Source of the DNA: Prostheceraeus crozeri
Taxonomy: Eukaryota; Platyhelminthes; Polycladida; Euryleptidae
NCBI GenBank assembly: GCA_907163375.1
Contig: CAJQUW010000506.1
Coordinates: forward strand, 62,001 to 126,000
Length of the DNA: 64,000 bases
Direction of reading: 5' to 3'
In this document: in pieces, positions 29,917-44,900 of the stretch
Position numbering within the stretch: position 1 is the first letter of the stretch
How the letters are laid out: every line of letters starts with the position of its first letter
Notes under the pieces: generated by a model
Told to the model about the DNA's origin: nothing
Databases searched by the model: none
What the model saw: only the letters and a program-made list of their open reading frames with translations
Made by a program: the position numbers and the translations under genes

Positions 29917-32900
29917 GTAAGTATTTCTTAATCACCTAGTACGCTCGACTTTGTTCTTTTCTTTGCAAAGATTCTGAGTTGAAATAATAAACGTTTTGAA
30001 GTAGTCATAAATCCTCCTATGTTTTGAAGATATGTACCACATCGTCAGTCTTTATCAAAAGGTATTTCGATTTTCGGCGAAATTAATAAATATCACTCGC
30101 AGCCGCAACTGCAAGTGTCGTCCAGCTTGTAATAGCAGTACTATTACTGTTATAGCATATGTGTTGGATGTCAATATCCTTTTTCGTGCCTCAAAAGTAC
30201 TCAAAAATAGATTATCATTATCACAATTGCATTGAATAAATGCTACATATCTTACTTGGTAATATTTGTCATCAACCAATTTTGGTATATAATGGTCATG
30301 AAAATATGATGAAAAATGAAGGAGACTCTGAAGAAAGCAATTTTTTACTTAGGGTACTTAAGGTACTGAAGAAGCAAAAACCACGAACGCTTTTACTAGG
30401 ACAAGAAAACAAATCAAACCTTCGTTCGTCGATCATTATATGTTCGATGATATGTCTCCCATATCGTAAATAGTAAATAGTTTATCAACATAGGTGTGGC
30501 ACACTACTGAAACAGCAAGCCGGTTTGTGTGCGGCTGTACGACATTTGACAAGCGGAATTCTCTCTTAAGGTAACTAGGATTTGCATTGTATGCAATAGG
30601 GATGAGCCAGAAGCCAATGCTCATAATGCTGTCATCGCATAATTATAAAGAAATTATGTTGATTTGTAATTGACATTACATGTACTGTTAAATTTTTTGT
30701 TGTCTGTTGGTTTGTGTGTATCATATTTCTGGGAATAAATGCTATCTGATGGATATTGTTATTTTATTAAATTATTCACTTAATTGATGGATTAGAGAAT
30801 CAACTTTTCACGGTCGCTTGTTCGATAAGATTGACGTTAGGTATCTAATCAGTATGGTATTTTTCTAAAATCGTCAGCAAGAGCTGTCGATGGGATAATG
30901 AATCTCTGTTAATAGAATCATTAAATAAATTTAATAAACAGAACATCTGAACATTCAACGCTTCATCCAACATTAGGAATCATCAGCTAGGGTATGCTCA
31001 CAATGGGGAAGCAGATTGTAAGCGATTGAATACATACTATTTTTGATGAAATAGTTTTGCAAATATTTGATTTTACCGAAATCTTCAAGTCAAATAGACC
31101 ATCGATCTGATAAACTAATTTAGTGAACAGGCCTTATTATCTAAGCAACCTCGTGTTGAAGCATTAACACATTAACATGATCCACTTGAAATTTGCCTTT
31201 ATGGTCTCAACAGTAACAAATAGCCGCCATTAGTCCACTCCCACTCTTTAAATCAATGTGGGAAGTAACGGGTTGCTAAGATGTTTGCTTTATATAAATT
31301 TTCGCCAATAAAATCCCTGATCATAGAAAGGAATCTAACAAAAAGATGCAAACAAAAATTTAACTAATGAATCATTAGCCTTTTCTTGATTCTTCTCTGT
31401 TATGATTAGACCGTGGTTAAAATTTAGCGCATGTAGTATTCTCGTATGATCGATTAACCGCCAAAATTCATTATTGCCGCATGTTCCTTTGAATGGTCCT
31501 CGTAAACAATTGATAAAACTAATCCAGAGAAAATCTTGAATAGCAGGTACATTCTCAGCAAAATCTAAAACCCATGTTTCTGTTAAAATTTTAACATGAA
31601 AATCATGTTGCCACTGACAGTTCGTGGAAACAAGCCTACTTTCAAACTGTTAGAGGCTGTTTATTTTCCGGTTAAGATTTTAGCGGAAACACACAGAAAG
31701 TTTCGTCAATGAAATCTCATTTCAGTGCTTTTCCCTAGAACAGATTCAGTTGCCGCATTTAAACCTAGCTTCAGGACCATTGTGACCATCAACTAGTCTT
31801 GCTGGTGGGACGGAATTTTTTTTCCATTCGCACAAAAAAAACTGGAATTCCCATCCGAGAGAGTGAATATTGTCCCAACCCATTTTAGTTATTCATAGTT
31901 TGTTTTTATGAATATATACCGTCTTTTTATTATTAAGATTAAATTTTTGTGATTTTCAAATTTTTCTGTTGGACCTGTCGCTGTGCATAATGCACTCTAA
32001 TGCGCCCCCCTTCGCCCCTCTAATACTCCACCGACAAGAAAAGGCCTGGGTCAATTAGGTTTAATGTGGGCATAGATAACCTGACTTATGGATGACATCT
32101 ATGCCGTCATCGTGATAGAAATCTCCTTTGATATTTGAATTTCTCTGTTGCTTATTATGTTAACCTTCTCATCATGATTATTGAAAAAAGTGCGGTTTTG
32201 TTAACACACTCTCACCGTGGAGTGAGAGTGAATTTTGTCACAGCCCTTAACCGATTGCAAATAACACGTGTATCTATAAGTTGTAGACTAGTTGGATTGC
32301 TAACTGTGAGTTATAGCACATTACTTGGAAATGTGTTGGATATTTGGTTCACGCTTGATCGAAGCTCTTGCTCATTCGCAGAAATGTTTTCACTGAGCGA
32401 AAGGGTTCTTCGCCTGAGAAATAAAACCGGTCATCGACTATCCCTCTTTCGTGCACTATGGTCCTTTAAAGTCATGTGAATGATGCAATGATGTGCGCAT
32501 GTTTTATAGATGTGGAAATATATGTATCTATTAATTAAATAAGCATGTGTATTATACATGCGGAAAGCGATAAATGACTTTGGGTTCGGAGAATTATGGC
32601 AAGTCCATGGTCATATCGCATGAAAAACGTACCACGACTAGCTGTCCAGTGAGAGAAAGCGTTGCATCAGAGCCCGATCAACGCGGAATGTTTTTTCGCT
32701 GCTTTCATCTTCAATCATAGAAATTGACAACAATAAAACCTCTGGAGTGGAAGTAAAGCTTCATGCAATACACAACAGTGGAACAAAAATCGCATACATT
32801 TTCACTTAGAAACACTTGTCAACGGCTGAATCATTGGATTAGAATCAGTCATATTATGTGTAATTCTTAAGCTTTTCATAGGTGGTTCATGCCCCAACTT

Positions 32901-35900
32901 AGTTCCCCCGGAAGTGCTGCGACCTTGAGTCAATTTCCATTCTATTCAATTTCAGATAAACAATCTATTTCCGTGTCTTCAATAGATCAAGGGAATCATA
33001 TCTTACAAAAGCATCATCAGGTTTTTAAAACGGCCCATAGTTTACTTCCACCTGCCAAATTCTTAGAAAGCGGAAGGAACCGAGTTTTGGTTCAACTCAA
33101 TTTCGAGATGCTATTATAGCTTGCCGAGTATCAACTCAATTGTAACCCGCGATACAACGATTTACTGGGTATTTGTTTTTGTTTGATTGTGTAGTATTGT
33201 CGATACTTAAGTTTTAAGTTGGGACATTGTCCTTTGAATAGATTAAAATAGTCCAAGAAGCAAATCTACTTTAAAAGTCGGACATCTAAGCGATCATTGT
33301 TTATCATTTTATTGCATAGCTATGATATTGCATTCTTTTTTAGAAATTGGAATCACGGATATCAACCGACGAGGATCTTAAATTGTCTGACACATTACGT
33401 TACTATATGAACGATTCCGCAGCTGCCAAAAATCTAATTTATCGAAGAAGTAGAGCTCTAGCCGATTATGAGAATTGCAACAAAAATCTGGAGAAAGCGC
33501 GAAATAAAAATAAGGACGTTAGACAAGCTGAAGAAGCTCAGGACAAAAGTTATAATCGCTTTATGACAATCACTGATTCCGCCCGAGAAGGTAGGAACGC
33601 AATTTTCCTATGACATTTATGCCAATTCAAATACGATCGTGAGATGTAATGTGCAGTCAATTCTTCACGCCTGCTCTTAATTTTATTTTTATCCTCTTTT
33701 TATCTGATATACTTTTTTGTAATTTTCTGTGAGCTTCTTGAGCATCCGCATTCTCGTCTGCCCTTTTTATTGAAAACAATTGTAATATTGAAATAATTTT
33801 CCGATGCTTTCATTAATGTACAGTACGCACAGTTAGGCGACCGAGCCTGAGTTAAACCTTCGAATCCCCGGGCAGCCACTTGGCATGTATGCCTAATGTC
33901 CTGCCAATGCAAGACTGCATCTGCGATCGCTGACCGCTCGCTTTGCAAGTAAGAATGTTCATGATGCTAGTGGTGTTGATGTTGCTATTTGCTGCGGAAT
34001 TTTCGCAATGCGGGAAATACTAGGAAAAAGTGAATTTGTGGGATTTTGAGTGGGTAGGAATATGCTAACAAGTGATATCTTATGTCATATGCAATATACT
34101 CTCATTATGAAGTCAAAAGAAAATTGTTCTCTCCAAATTTTAAGAGTAGGCTATATTATGTATATTGCAAATGCAAATTCATCCGACGCGTTTCTTCCGC
34201 ACAAACTACAGCAAGGTTGTTTCATTTACAAAATTCATAATTGTCGCAAAATTGGGAAAGAGCAGTTTCGTCTGACTTCATCATATCTGACCTCCCGCAC
34301 AGACAACTCTATGAAAATAGTACATAAGCTATTGCTGGAAAAGGAAGCTCAATGATGAAATAGAGGCTAAACTTTATCGGAAGGTGAAGCGAAATAATGG
34401 CCTGCAAAGAAGAATGAAACAGCCAACAGGAGAGCATTAATTCATGATAGCATAAACCGTGTTGTTGAATGCATGTCAAAAGTAGGATGTGCTAACCTCG
34501 AACTTAATGAAAAAGGATAGATGATATCATCTAAGAAAGAAAGTGCTCATAAACGCGCCGGTGACACTAGAGGTGTGCGAACCCGACGCGACCCAAATTG
34601 GGGTTAATGTTGGTTCGGTCAGATCTAGTTCGGAGTCAACCAAGAAAATTCCGAGTTATATTTATTCAGCAATGTCATACATTAGCACTCGGTGATTTTT
34701 TTAAATAGAATCATTTTCCGCCATTCACGTATTTAGTGCTTGGCCTCAAATTAGAGGTTTTAGTTAAGCGAAAAAGAGCCTGCATGTATACAGTTAGAGG
34801 TTATAGGATTTTTGTCGCAGAACAATATAGCTATATATAGCTCTTCATGAAATTTGAAAACTAAAATTTCAATCGACAGTTTACTGAAAATGAAGTGGGT
34901 CTGGTATGTTAAGCAGTTTTATGTGACAAGACAAGCAATTGACGCAGTATTTGAAAATGTCTAAATTGTGAAAAAGATGAATAAATGCATATCTTATAAT
35001 GATATGCAGCATTAGTACATGTTGTATATATTTTTCATATTATGTAATGTGCATGAATGCTTTAGATCAATGTGCGGCATCGGTTTTTCCAATCGTCTCT
35101 TTGCAGCTAAATAGGAAATCAGGTGGTAAACATATTCCGGTGATGTCGAAGATAAATATTCAGTTCGGGTTAGAGGTGATGACTTCGGGTCACTGACACA
35201 CCTCTAGTTGACGCTACAGTAGCGGTAGTTTTAGAAAACGTGGCAATTCCTGTCGTGGCTAACTTTCGAAATCGTTTTCTCAATAAAATTCTTATCTTGT
35301 TTCCCATCATAAATGCCACAGGTATAGTCGTTTCATCACAATTTTAACTAAGCTTATTACCAGTATTCTTGGTTATGCTTGGGATTTTCCGGTCTTGAAT
35401 TTTGTACTATCGTTTTTTGTTTTAGTCGTTACGATAGATTTGTAATATCCCGCCTTGCCAATGAAGTCAACAAGTAGCATGAATGCACAAATTCAAAGTA
35501 TTTGTCAGGGTTCAGAGTTGTTGGTCAGGTCTGACATTAAGTTTTTATATGCTGTTGAAGCTGATAATATGATGTTGTTTATGGTGTATGAAGCACCATA
35601 CACCTATGTACAACAATTTGATTTAATAAAAAAAGTCAGAAGTCCAGTCGAAGGGGCAAATTCAAATCCACTGATGGTGGTCAAGTCAAAGAGTTAAAGG
35701 CGAATTGGAGAACGTTTGTCCAGTTCGTGAAAGAACCCACATCGATGTACATGTATATGTTTTTAGTCTTAATTACTATAGTTGTCAGTCCATGATAGTG
35801 GTGACTTGATAGTGCTGCAGAACATTGGTAAAAATAATTTTTGAATTTAGTTACTCTAATACAAAGTGGTCGTTATGTTATTTTATTTGCTATTGCAATT

Positions 35901-38900
35901 CATAATGGACTTTCTATCGAAAAATGAATTTATTTAGATTATTGCACTTCCCAATGTTTTATCGAGAGCTGAAAATTTGGTAGACAGAGAATAAAACCTG
36001 TCGATCGAAATCTCAATTTACTTGTATATTTCTTGATATTTTTTGGAAATTGGCATTGATGCTAAATCACTGCTATTTTCTTAATTTCAAGATATTTTCG
36101 ATCCTCGACTATTTCAAAGTAGCGACTGATACTTTAAAATTTCTCAATAAGACGACAGACATCCCTTGAAAAGATTTGCATTTTATCCTGTGAACTTTTT
36201 TTGTCAAACGCTTCATGCCGTTGGATGTCAGCGATAATGACAAATGTATGTTGAGTAATTCCCATGTTTTGTATCTTCTCTTATTGAATTAGTGATTTTT
36301 TTCGTGAATAATCAAACCATGATCTTTTTTAGAATTGAAAAGCTTCCGACTGCGACGGATCCAATATTTCAAAAAGAATCTGAAAGAATTAGCTGAATTA
36401 GAACTGAAGCATGCACGAGTAAGTACATTTTTTAGTTTTGCTAGAGTTTTCGATATGGAGCTCGAAGATGTTGTTTCTACAAACTTATTACACTAAAATT
36501 GAAATAATTTTGATGTAGTGGTTAGATTGATGATTATTGGTAATGGATGCATTCTGTTTATTTCTGTGTGTATAATAGCTGGGACATGAATGGGACGCTC
36601 GACTGCGATAGCAAAGAACGCATATTTTTGATTTACATTGAGAATCGTAAAACGTTTGAAAAGGCTGTGGTCGTCAGTCATTGTTTTCAACTTGGGAAGA
36701 CCGAGGTGAAAAAGTACGAGTAGATCAATCACCTTTCCAAAAAAAGAGAATCGTTGATGTACAGGTTATGAGGCACGTACAGATTCTTTCATAAGTCAGA
36801 CACGATTTTATTTGAATATATCTCTGTGTTAGGTTGTCCAATTTACCTAAGCCATACAGAAATAGAATACCTACATCATGGGGTCTTATTTGAAATATAA
36901 TAATAATAATAATATCTTTATTGTCTCAACAGATCATATTCGGTGAGCACATTACATAAATCGAGATATACAAAAAGACAAAGGAAGAGAAGGCTGCACA
37001 AAATGTCGTAAAAATATACATAAAAACAGACTATTTACAAAATCTAATGAACGACTTTCTGAACCGTTCAGTCTTGGTGGGCGGAGGATTCAAAATACAA
37101 CTACTTCTGGTAGCTCTCACACAAGAACGGATGGAAAATAGTTCACGCAAAGGATGCTCTTGATATTTTACAATTTTAGAAAAAAGACTTTCACACGTTT
37201 TATCACAAACAACAGCAAGAGAAAGTTCCTCAACATACGGCAAACCAATAATTCCCTAAGCTCTTTTTTCTATTGCGATGAGCTTCTTTAACAAATACTG
37301 CGGAATATTGCAGAAACATGCATACGAGTACGTCAAAATAGACCGAATAAATTAAATGTAACACCTTTGCAATAACATAGGCGGACAGTCCGCACGCCGA
37401 AGATTTACAGAATGAAAAATCTTTTTAGTGCCTTCTTTGTAATATAATCAACATGGCGATTCCATTTTAAATCGCGAGACGTAATAACACCGAGAAACGT
37501 TAGATACTCTACTTCTGGTAATGATGAATCAACAGAAAGAGAAACAGGGTTTGGGGTTAAATGTCTCTTCGTGATAATGTTCATAATACAGCATTTGGAA
37601 TCATTAACAGGTGAGTATACAGAACTTGACCAGCTCAAGAAATTTAGCCATTCGGCTTGCAAATTATCCTCTTGGGCATTACGCACAAAATGCAGCAATA
37701 GTAAATCATCTGCATAACGAATCACAAACGAGTTAGGAGATACAGGACAAAAGTCGTTAACAGCAATTGCAAATAAGATAGGCCCTAAGACACTACCTTG
37801 CGGAATGCCACTTGCAATGGGTGACCAAGAAGAAAAAACATTATTAATAAAAGTACGTTGCCTTCTTTCGGATAAAAAACTGGAAATCCATTTTAACGTT
37901 ACATCAGGTAAACTCAGACCCTTGCATGCATTCAAAATCACATTATGAGGAATTTTGTCGAAAGCTTTTGCTAAGTCTACTGACAGCAAACGAACACATC
38001 CTGATCCCGAGTCTAAGAACGACAAAATTTTATGTTGTGTTAGAACTAAAGCACTAGTAGTCCCGGCTCCAGGACGGGGTAAGTATGCAAACTGATTACA
38101 ATTAACACCACTTTCGATGAAAGGAAGAATAAGTTTACGTACAACAATGCGTTCAAAAATTTTTGACAATGGCGTTAACAAAGATATGGGTCTATAGTCA
38201 GAAATATCACGGGGGTGATGATCTTTGGTATAGACAAAAATATTGCACTTTTTATTTGAAAGGAAAAACGTAGTACTCACTGAAAGACCCAATTGAATAA
38301 TAATACAATAGCGGGCGGCGAAACAGCAGAGCAACGGATCCAAGACGGAATCACGGAATCCCATCCCATCCCTGATTTTTCTTTGAGAATTGGGAGATTC
38401 ACAATTCAATCAGTTGACAAAATTGAAAGGCTCCACGCAGGTAGAGAGGGCTATTTGACAATGGCGTTAACAAAGAAATGGTCTATAGTCAGTCTAATAT
38501 ACGGGGGGTGATCCCGCTTTGGATATAGACAATATTTTTTGTTTTAAATGAACGTAGGAACGTAGTACTCCTGCCACTTGACAAATAATTAAATAATAAC
38601 GTAATGGAAAGAGAAAGAACTCCAGCAAAGCAACGGAGATCAAGCCGGAATCCCATCCCCAATCCCATCAAATCCCATCCCTTTAGGGAGAGAATTCATT
38701 CTCCCAAATTCGAAAAACACCTCAAAACCAGGTGAGTCAAGTATTCATCAGTATCAACATTCAGTGGAACATTGACGTCCTGAAAAAATCGACGTAAAGT
38801 AGTCATTGAATTCCTCAACAGAAAATTTGAAAGAAGTAGAATTCTTGCATTGCCGAGAAACGACCTTTAAAGAACTCCATAACTTCCGAGGACAGCCAGA

Positions 38901-41900
38901 GTTAAGTGCACTGTTGATATAATGTTTCTTAAGAAATTGAATTTCAACGATGACTTCATTTCTAAGTCGTTCATACCTTGTCCACTGACCAAGATAATAT
39001 GCACGGTCTCGATCATCGATGAGCACTTTTAGCGACGGTTTCATCCAATGCGGATCAGTAGACATCAGTTTGATTGTCCTTTCAGGAAGACAAGCATCAA
39101 ATATAGAAAATAGGGCTCCATGGAAAAAGGTTGCAGCCTCTTCCAAATTTTCACACGAAAGAATAAATGACTTCCAGTCCACTGTAGACACATAATCGGA
39201 AAATCTAACTATATTCGAAACAGATAACTTGCGAATCTTCTTTTTCAAAGTAACAACAGGTACAGTTTTCACAGTGGGTTGCCACAACACAACCTTGTGA
39301 TCAGACAAACCAATCGGTGGTAAAGAGGTAGGGTTACAGTTAGTTCCAAAATTTGCGAAAATCTGATCAAGAGCATGATCTCCACGTGTAGGAAATTTAA
39401 CCATTGGAGAAAGTTGCGTGGCGATTCGAATATCATTGTAATAATGACGTAAGTCATTAAAATCACCACAAACCACAAGACGACATGATGGACCAAATTT
39501 CACTCGAACGAAGTCAATTACTGTGGTTATGGTCGTAAGAGCATCATCGTGAGCACTGGGATTATTCCAGTAAGGATGATAGACCATTATGATCACCAAA
39601 AATAATTCCTGAATGAATATTGACAACAATTCAGTTTTAGGAAATGCCGAAGAAACAAGTAATTCCTCTGCAACTGTATATGAAGAGAAATGATCCTGAA
39701 GGTAACATGCTATTCCACCTCCTCTACCATTAATACGATCACTTCGGAACAGACTGTAGTTATCCAGTTTAATAGATACATCATCCACAAGGTTGTTCAG
39801 CCATGTTTCTGTAACAACCGCAATATCCGGTTGGTGCTGGGAAATAAGCAAGCTAAATTCTTCAAACTTGTTTGCAAAAGACCTCGTATTTGTAAGAAGA
39901 ATATTGGGATAACTAACAGGACGACGTCGGGAACGTCGTTGACCAAGCATCTTGGGTATAGGAACCAACTGTCTTTGAATATGATGTGTATCAGAAATAC
40001 TAGAGTCATCCATTCGCACAGAAGTAACCACAGGTATGTGACGATGATAAATCCCATGATAGAAAAGTCGCCGTCTAGTTTGTCGGGATACACAACAACA
40101 CTTTTTGTTCCGAATATTAAACAATGCGGTAAAATTGTATCTAAAAGCAGCCATAATGAGAAGTCATAAGACACAAGAGAGACACAAAGTTGCAACGACC
40201 AAGGTGAACAGCGGTCGCAAGCCATCCGACCAGCACGCAGCGATGCATAGAAATCGAATAGGCTTGGCAACTAAGTTTTGACCGATGGAAAACTGCCTAT
40301 TTCTCTTTATTACTTCATCGTATACATTAGATACTTTACGAACTCAATACCGGTATCATAGCGAGCATTACAAGATCTGTTTTAGTATGATGCGATATTT
40401 TCTTCCATTTTGAAATGGGTTAATTATGGAAATCACAAAGTATTGTCAGATATCTAATAGATGTATCATTTCAAACTGAAGGCACATAGACAGTGTTGTT
40501 TGATATCTATGATCATTTCACGAAGATTTGATTGACAATAGTCATGTGACTTCAGTTACTTGATATGCAGGTTTCAATGTTAATTTGATTGCTTTTGTGT
40601 ATAGTAGAGAAAGCAGAGTCGGCTGTATCGATTAGATTTTTAAGTCACTGCATCATTCTACCGTCATCTGCTCCGAGTTGTACAACGATGGATTTTGATA
40701 GGAAATACATTCGCAAACTCATCTATTTTTTCTGGGAGTCTGGCTGAAGTCCACCCGATATTTGCAAAAAGATCAGCGAGGCACGTGGTCCAGGAAGTGT
40801 CGGTCAGAACTTGCCAGAGATGGGTCTCAAAATTCGACGACGGCAAGGTCGATTGTTCAGACGCACAACGCATAGGACGACCATATATTGACTTAGACGA
40901 ACAAATACTGCAGTTATTGGAGGAAGACAAGTACGCAACAACACGTACAATCGGACAAGAACTTGGAGTCAGTCATGAAACTATTCGTAGGAAATTGAAT
41001 AGAATGGGGAAACGATTCCTAATCAACAAATGGTTACCTTATCGTCTATCGGAGGCCAATAAGTTGAGGAGAAAGACCGTGTGTGAGGCCCTCTTATCCC
41101 AGTGTGAGCAGAACAACTTTCTTTATCGTCTCATGCGAGGGGGAGGAATGGTCCATCAGATTGAAACGAGGATTATAGTGTATGCGTTGTAGTAGGTATT
41201 GCTTTGGTAAAACATGTAATTCATACGATTTGTTGATGAACAAATATAGTCATTTTTGCATCGGTCAAAACTTTGTTGCCAACCCTATATCATGCTTTCA
41301 CACTTGGTTATTGAAGTAAAAAAAACTTGGACAATCTCAGCTTACATAAGTATATCACTCTGTGAGCTGTCACTCTGCAGTTGTTGATAAGTGCATGCGT
41401 CACCGAATTGGCATTTCCCAATTGCTTGATGAAGTAATGATATGACTGATCTTAGGACCAAACACTCACAAAATTAGGATGGTATAGGAAGCAGGTTTTA
41501 AACGGTTTTAAGTCGTCCATGGAAAGGAGTGACGTTTTAGGGATATGAGTGATAACGTTCTGTTTCCAAAAAGAGGAAATTTACGTGGCTACTGTCGAGA
41601 CTCGTCGGAAACTGACGAGAGTATGGACTCGTTGTTAACGATATGGGGCAATGGAGCGCTAATAACGGCAGCTTCTTATTTATAAATCACTGTAGGAATA
41701 TTGTCACATCCAGGAGCTTTGCGCGACTTTAATTTTGGAATCAAATAGTGAGCGTCCTCAGTTGTGAGAGGCATGAAATTGTCGTTGTTCTCTTGATAGA
41801 CTTTCAAAAAAGATCCTGAAGAACGGAAGCGAACAGAGTTAATAAAATCTGCAATTTCGCCGCTTGATGTGAAGGAGGAATGTAGATGCGCACGAAACAT

Positions 41901-44900
41901 AGCTTGGTGAATTACCAGCTAAATGCTTTTTTACAATTTTCGCCCGAAATTTCACCCGAATTGGGTCAAATTTCGGGTAGAGCCACTAAATTCGGGTCAT
42001 TGATCCGAAATTGCACCCGAATTGTCCCAACTATTTTTCACCCGAAAAAATTGGACGAAAATTTGGGTGAAATAATCAAATTTTTCACCCGTGTAACAAC
42101 CCGAGCTGACTCGAATTTCTAGAATATATTGTTTCTCTTTCTAAAAGCGGTGAAAAGTTTGGTTGGGTTGACGGTATTACTTTCAATCCGGATCGCAGCT
42201 CGATTCGACCTGAATGATATCAAGGCTTTATTATTGAATATTCTCATCACATAAATGACTCTTTTTCTACATTGTTTGCCTAACTTTGATTACCCAATGA
42301 AAGACTTTGTCCCTTTGAACTTTGGGATAATTTTGTGACCATTCCTTTTACCGATTTCACTCGAATTTCCACTTTTTAAATTGCATTGCTGTCGCAGTTT
42401 TTTGGTTTCGTCTTTGGTTGAATTAATAGTATCCAAATTAAGGAAAACGACATTTATTGCCCGGCGCTTCGTCCGTTCTCTATTGGAGCGTACACGGAAC
42501 TGAATCAAATGCAATAAGGTGGACAGTTGCAAAATACCGTCATGACAATTATTCACATTGACTGGCAGATACACTACACACAACAAAGCATGCGATGACG
42601 TCATACGCAAATCAGAGACAAAGCTACATGGCTAAGGTAGAAGTCATACATCATAAATTAAAGGTCAAAACATGTTATGTACATAATACTGAGAAATGTA
42701 TGGTAAGTCACAAATGTTAATTCGATAATGAATACTGCAAGGCCAATGTTAACAGTGCAAACTGATGTTAACAGATATAAAAGAATAAATAATAAATGAA
42801 TAAATAATTTGCACATCTAGAAAATGCCTGGGGCCTATAAGATAGTGGAAAGGAATATACGGTCCTTATGAGCACACAGAGACGGGTTCCTCCATTTGAT
42901 GGCGACGCCTTCCGCTATGAAGAGCTCGTAACTCGAGCGACACTTCTTCACAGCTTTGAAGTCTGTGGGAGATACACTGGTCCGGTGAGAGCACTGTTGC
43001 AGATGCTTGGTGATTGCCGACGCAGGATCCTTAGTGGACCGGGGTCTCGTCGAACCCTTCTCCAGCCACTTTGGCAAATGCTCCTTGACACGGAGTCGTA
43101 AGGGCCTTGTGCACTTCCCCACGTAGGTCGCTCCGCAACCACAGCGATAATTGTACACAATATTGTTCTGATAGGGAAGTGGGACGGCATCCTTGGGAGC
43201 ATTTGAGCACAGATGAGTCGTCTTGAATGAATGATTAATAGTGAAATTAATTAAATGAATTAATTGATTAAAAATGAATTAATAGTTCAAAAAGAACATG
43301 GATAACTCGAACTCGCTGAGAGCGTTAATTTTGTCCGTATTATCGGTGATCCGAGTTGTATTGTGTGAGTTTCTTTCACTCAGATCGGTACGACTTAGAA
43401 GATAACCACTTCCAACATTATGCAGCCCATATTTTTCACTTTCTTTTTTCAAATTGAATGTGGATTTCCAGAAAGAAAAATTCTTAGACCAATGTTAAAT
43501 ACATTAAAACTTGCAATGTAGAGACCCTTTAGTAAACGGACACCTGCCATTTACGGACAAAAATTTCAGTCAGTGGACACCTCCATAACGCGGACAGTGA
43601 AAAAATGGTTCGCTTCCCCGCGATGAGCGGGCACTGACAAAAAATGATAAGCGGACACAAAAATTGTTGCTATTGTTGAATAAATTTGTCAAGTCAATTG
43701 ACCATCAGTCACTTTAATTTAAGTTTATCCATGTATTCATCTACATTGCACAATCTTCGTTCATTAGGCTCTACTGGTACCTATATATTACAGATTATTT
43801 GAGATTGTGTGCATTTTAGGGATTTCACTTTTTTTACATTTTTTAGCGAATTTTAAGGTCTTTCTTGAGATTGACTGTTCAACAAAACTTTCTGATTGAA
43901 ATTAAAGTTGAATGTTAGGACTTAACCTTCAAGGGAAAGACACAGACTGCGCACGTTATTAAGTATTAGCACATGTACAATGTACATTGAAAGCTACATG
44001 TACATGTGCAATTATATGTGCATGTATATATGCCTTTCCTACTCTACACGCATGCTTTCCACTTTCTATTATCATTTCTATGCACATGCAGCATTTAAAG
44101 ACATGTATTAGTTGTTTTTTCAATATGGTGGAGACCGTCAGTGAACGGACACCTATATGCTGACACTTCCCTCATTCCCCTGAGAGTGGCTGCTTATGCC
44201 AGGTTTTAGTGTATGCTGTATAGGCTATTCGCATCGCAATCGAATTTTTTCAATTTGTTCTGGTTCATATGATGTAACTTAAAGTGCAGTGTACATGTTT
44301 CGCGAAATTTTTGTTATTCAATTCGACGAAAATGTAACATTATATGCAGCATATCATTCATGGCGCCCAGAGACTCGAATACAGCTGGAAAGGTTGCTGA
44401 TTTTATCTTACACTTTCATATAGAACAAATATTCACGATGCAGAAAATAGGCGTATGTCTGGGTCTCGTTAGTGAAGGCGAACGGGAAGCACGGTCTGAT
44501 AGAACACACGCAGTATTGGACTCTCTAGTATTGGAATTTTTATGACAATCATTGTATAGGAACGCTGTAGTGAAAATCATATACTGGAATTTATCATATA
44601 CTAGAAATTCCAGCATAAGCCTGTTGACTTCCACGAACTGGTACCAGCCTGAAACCCATTTCTTCGTTTGCATGTGCTCTGCTCGATGTTGAACAATTCT
44701 TGAAATTGGCAGCCTTTCCAACTGTACTCGAATCTCGCGGCGCCTGAAGTATCTCGGTTATTCTTTTTCTTCTTCAGTGTATGCATTCCCGATTATAGTG
44801 TGCTACTTTTTCGTTTTTTGCGCATGCGTTTCAAAATGTTATGCTAGCGACATACTGCGTCAGGCTTACACATTGAACGATGAACTCTTTTTCTCGTTGC

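Larger units (their letters stand above)
36897..40154 (-). mobile_element. Second CR1/L2-like LINE in SNX intron, ORF2 region
   Basis: Minus-strand endonuclease then reverse transcriptase, C-terminal region, and an (ATT)n tail at 36915-36897. ORF1 is missing, so the copy is 5'-truncated; a mariner lies 106 bp beyond its 5' end. Several frameshifts and an internal duplication are present. Its protein differs clearly from the LINE at 1965-6380, so it is another family of the same group. Confidence 0.85.

Noticed and set aside
39690..40169. Plus-strand frame of 159 codons
   Set aside because: Antisense of the LINE endonuclease.
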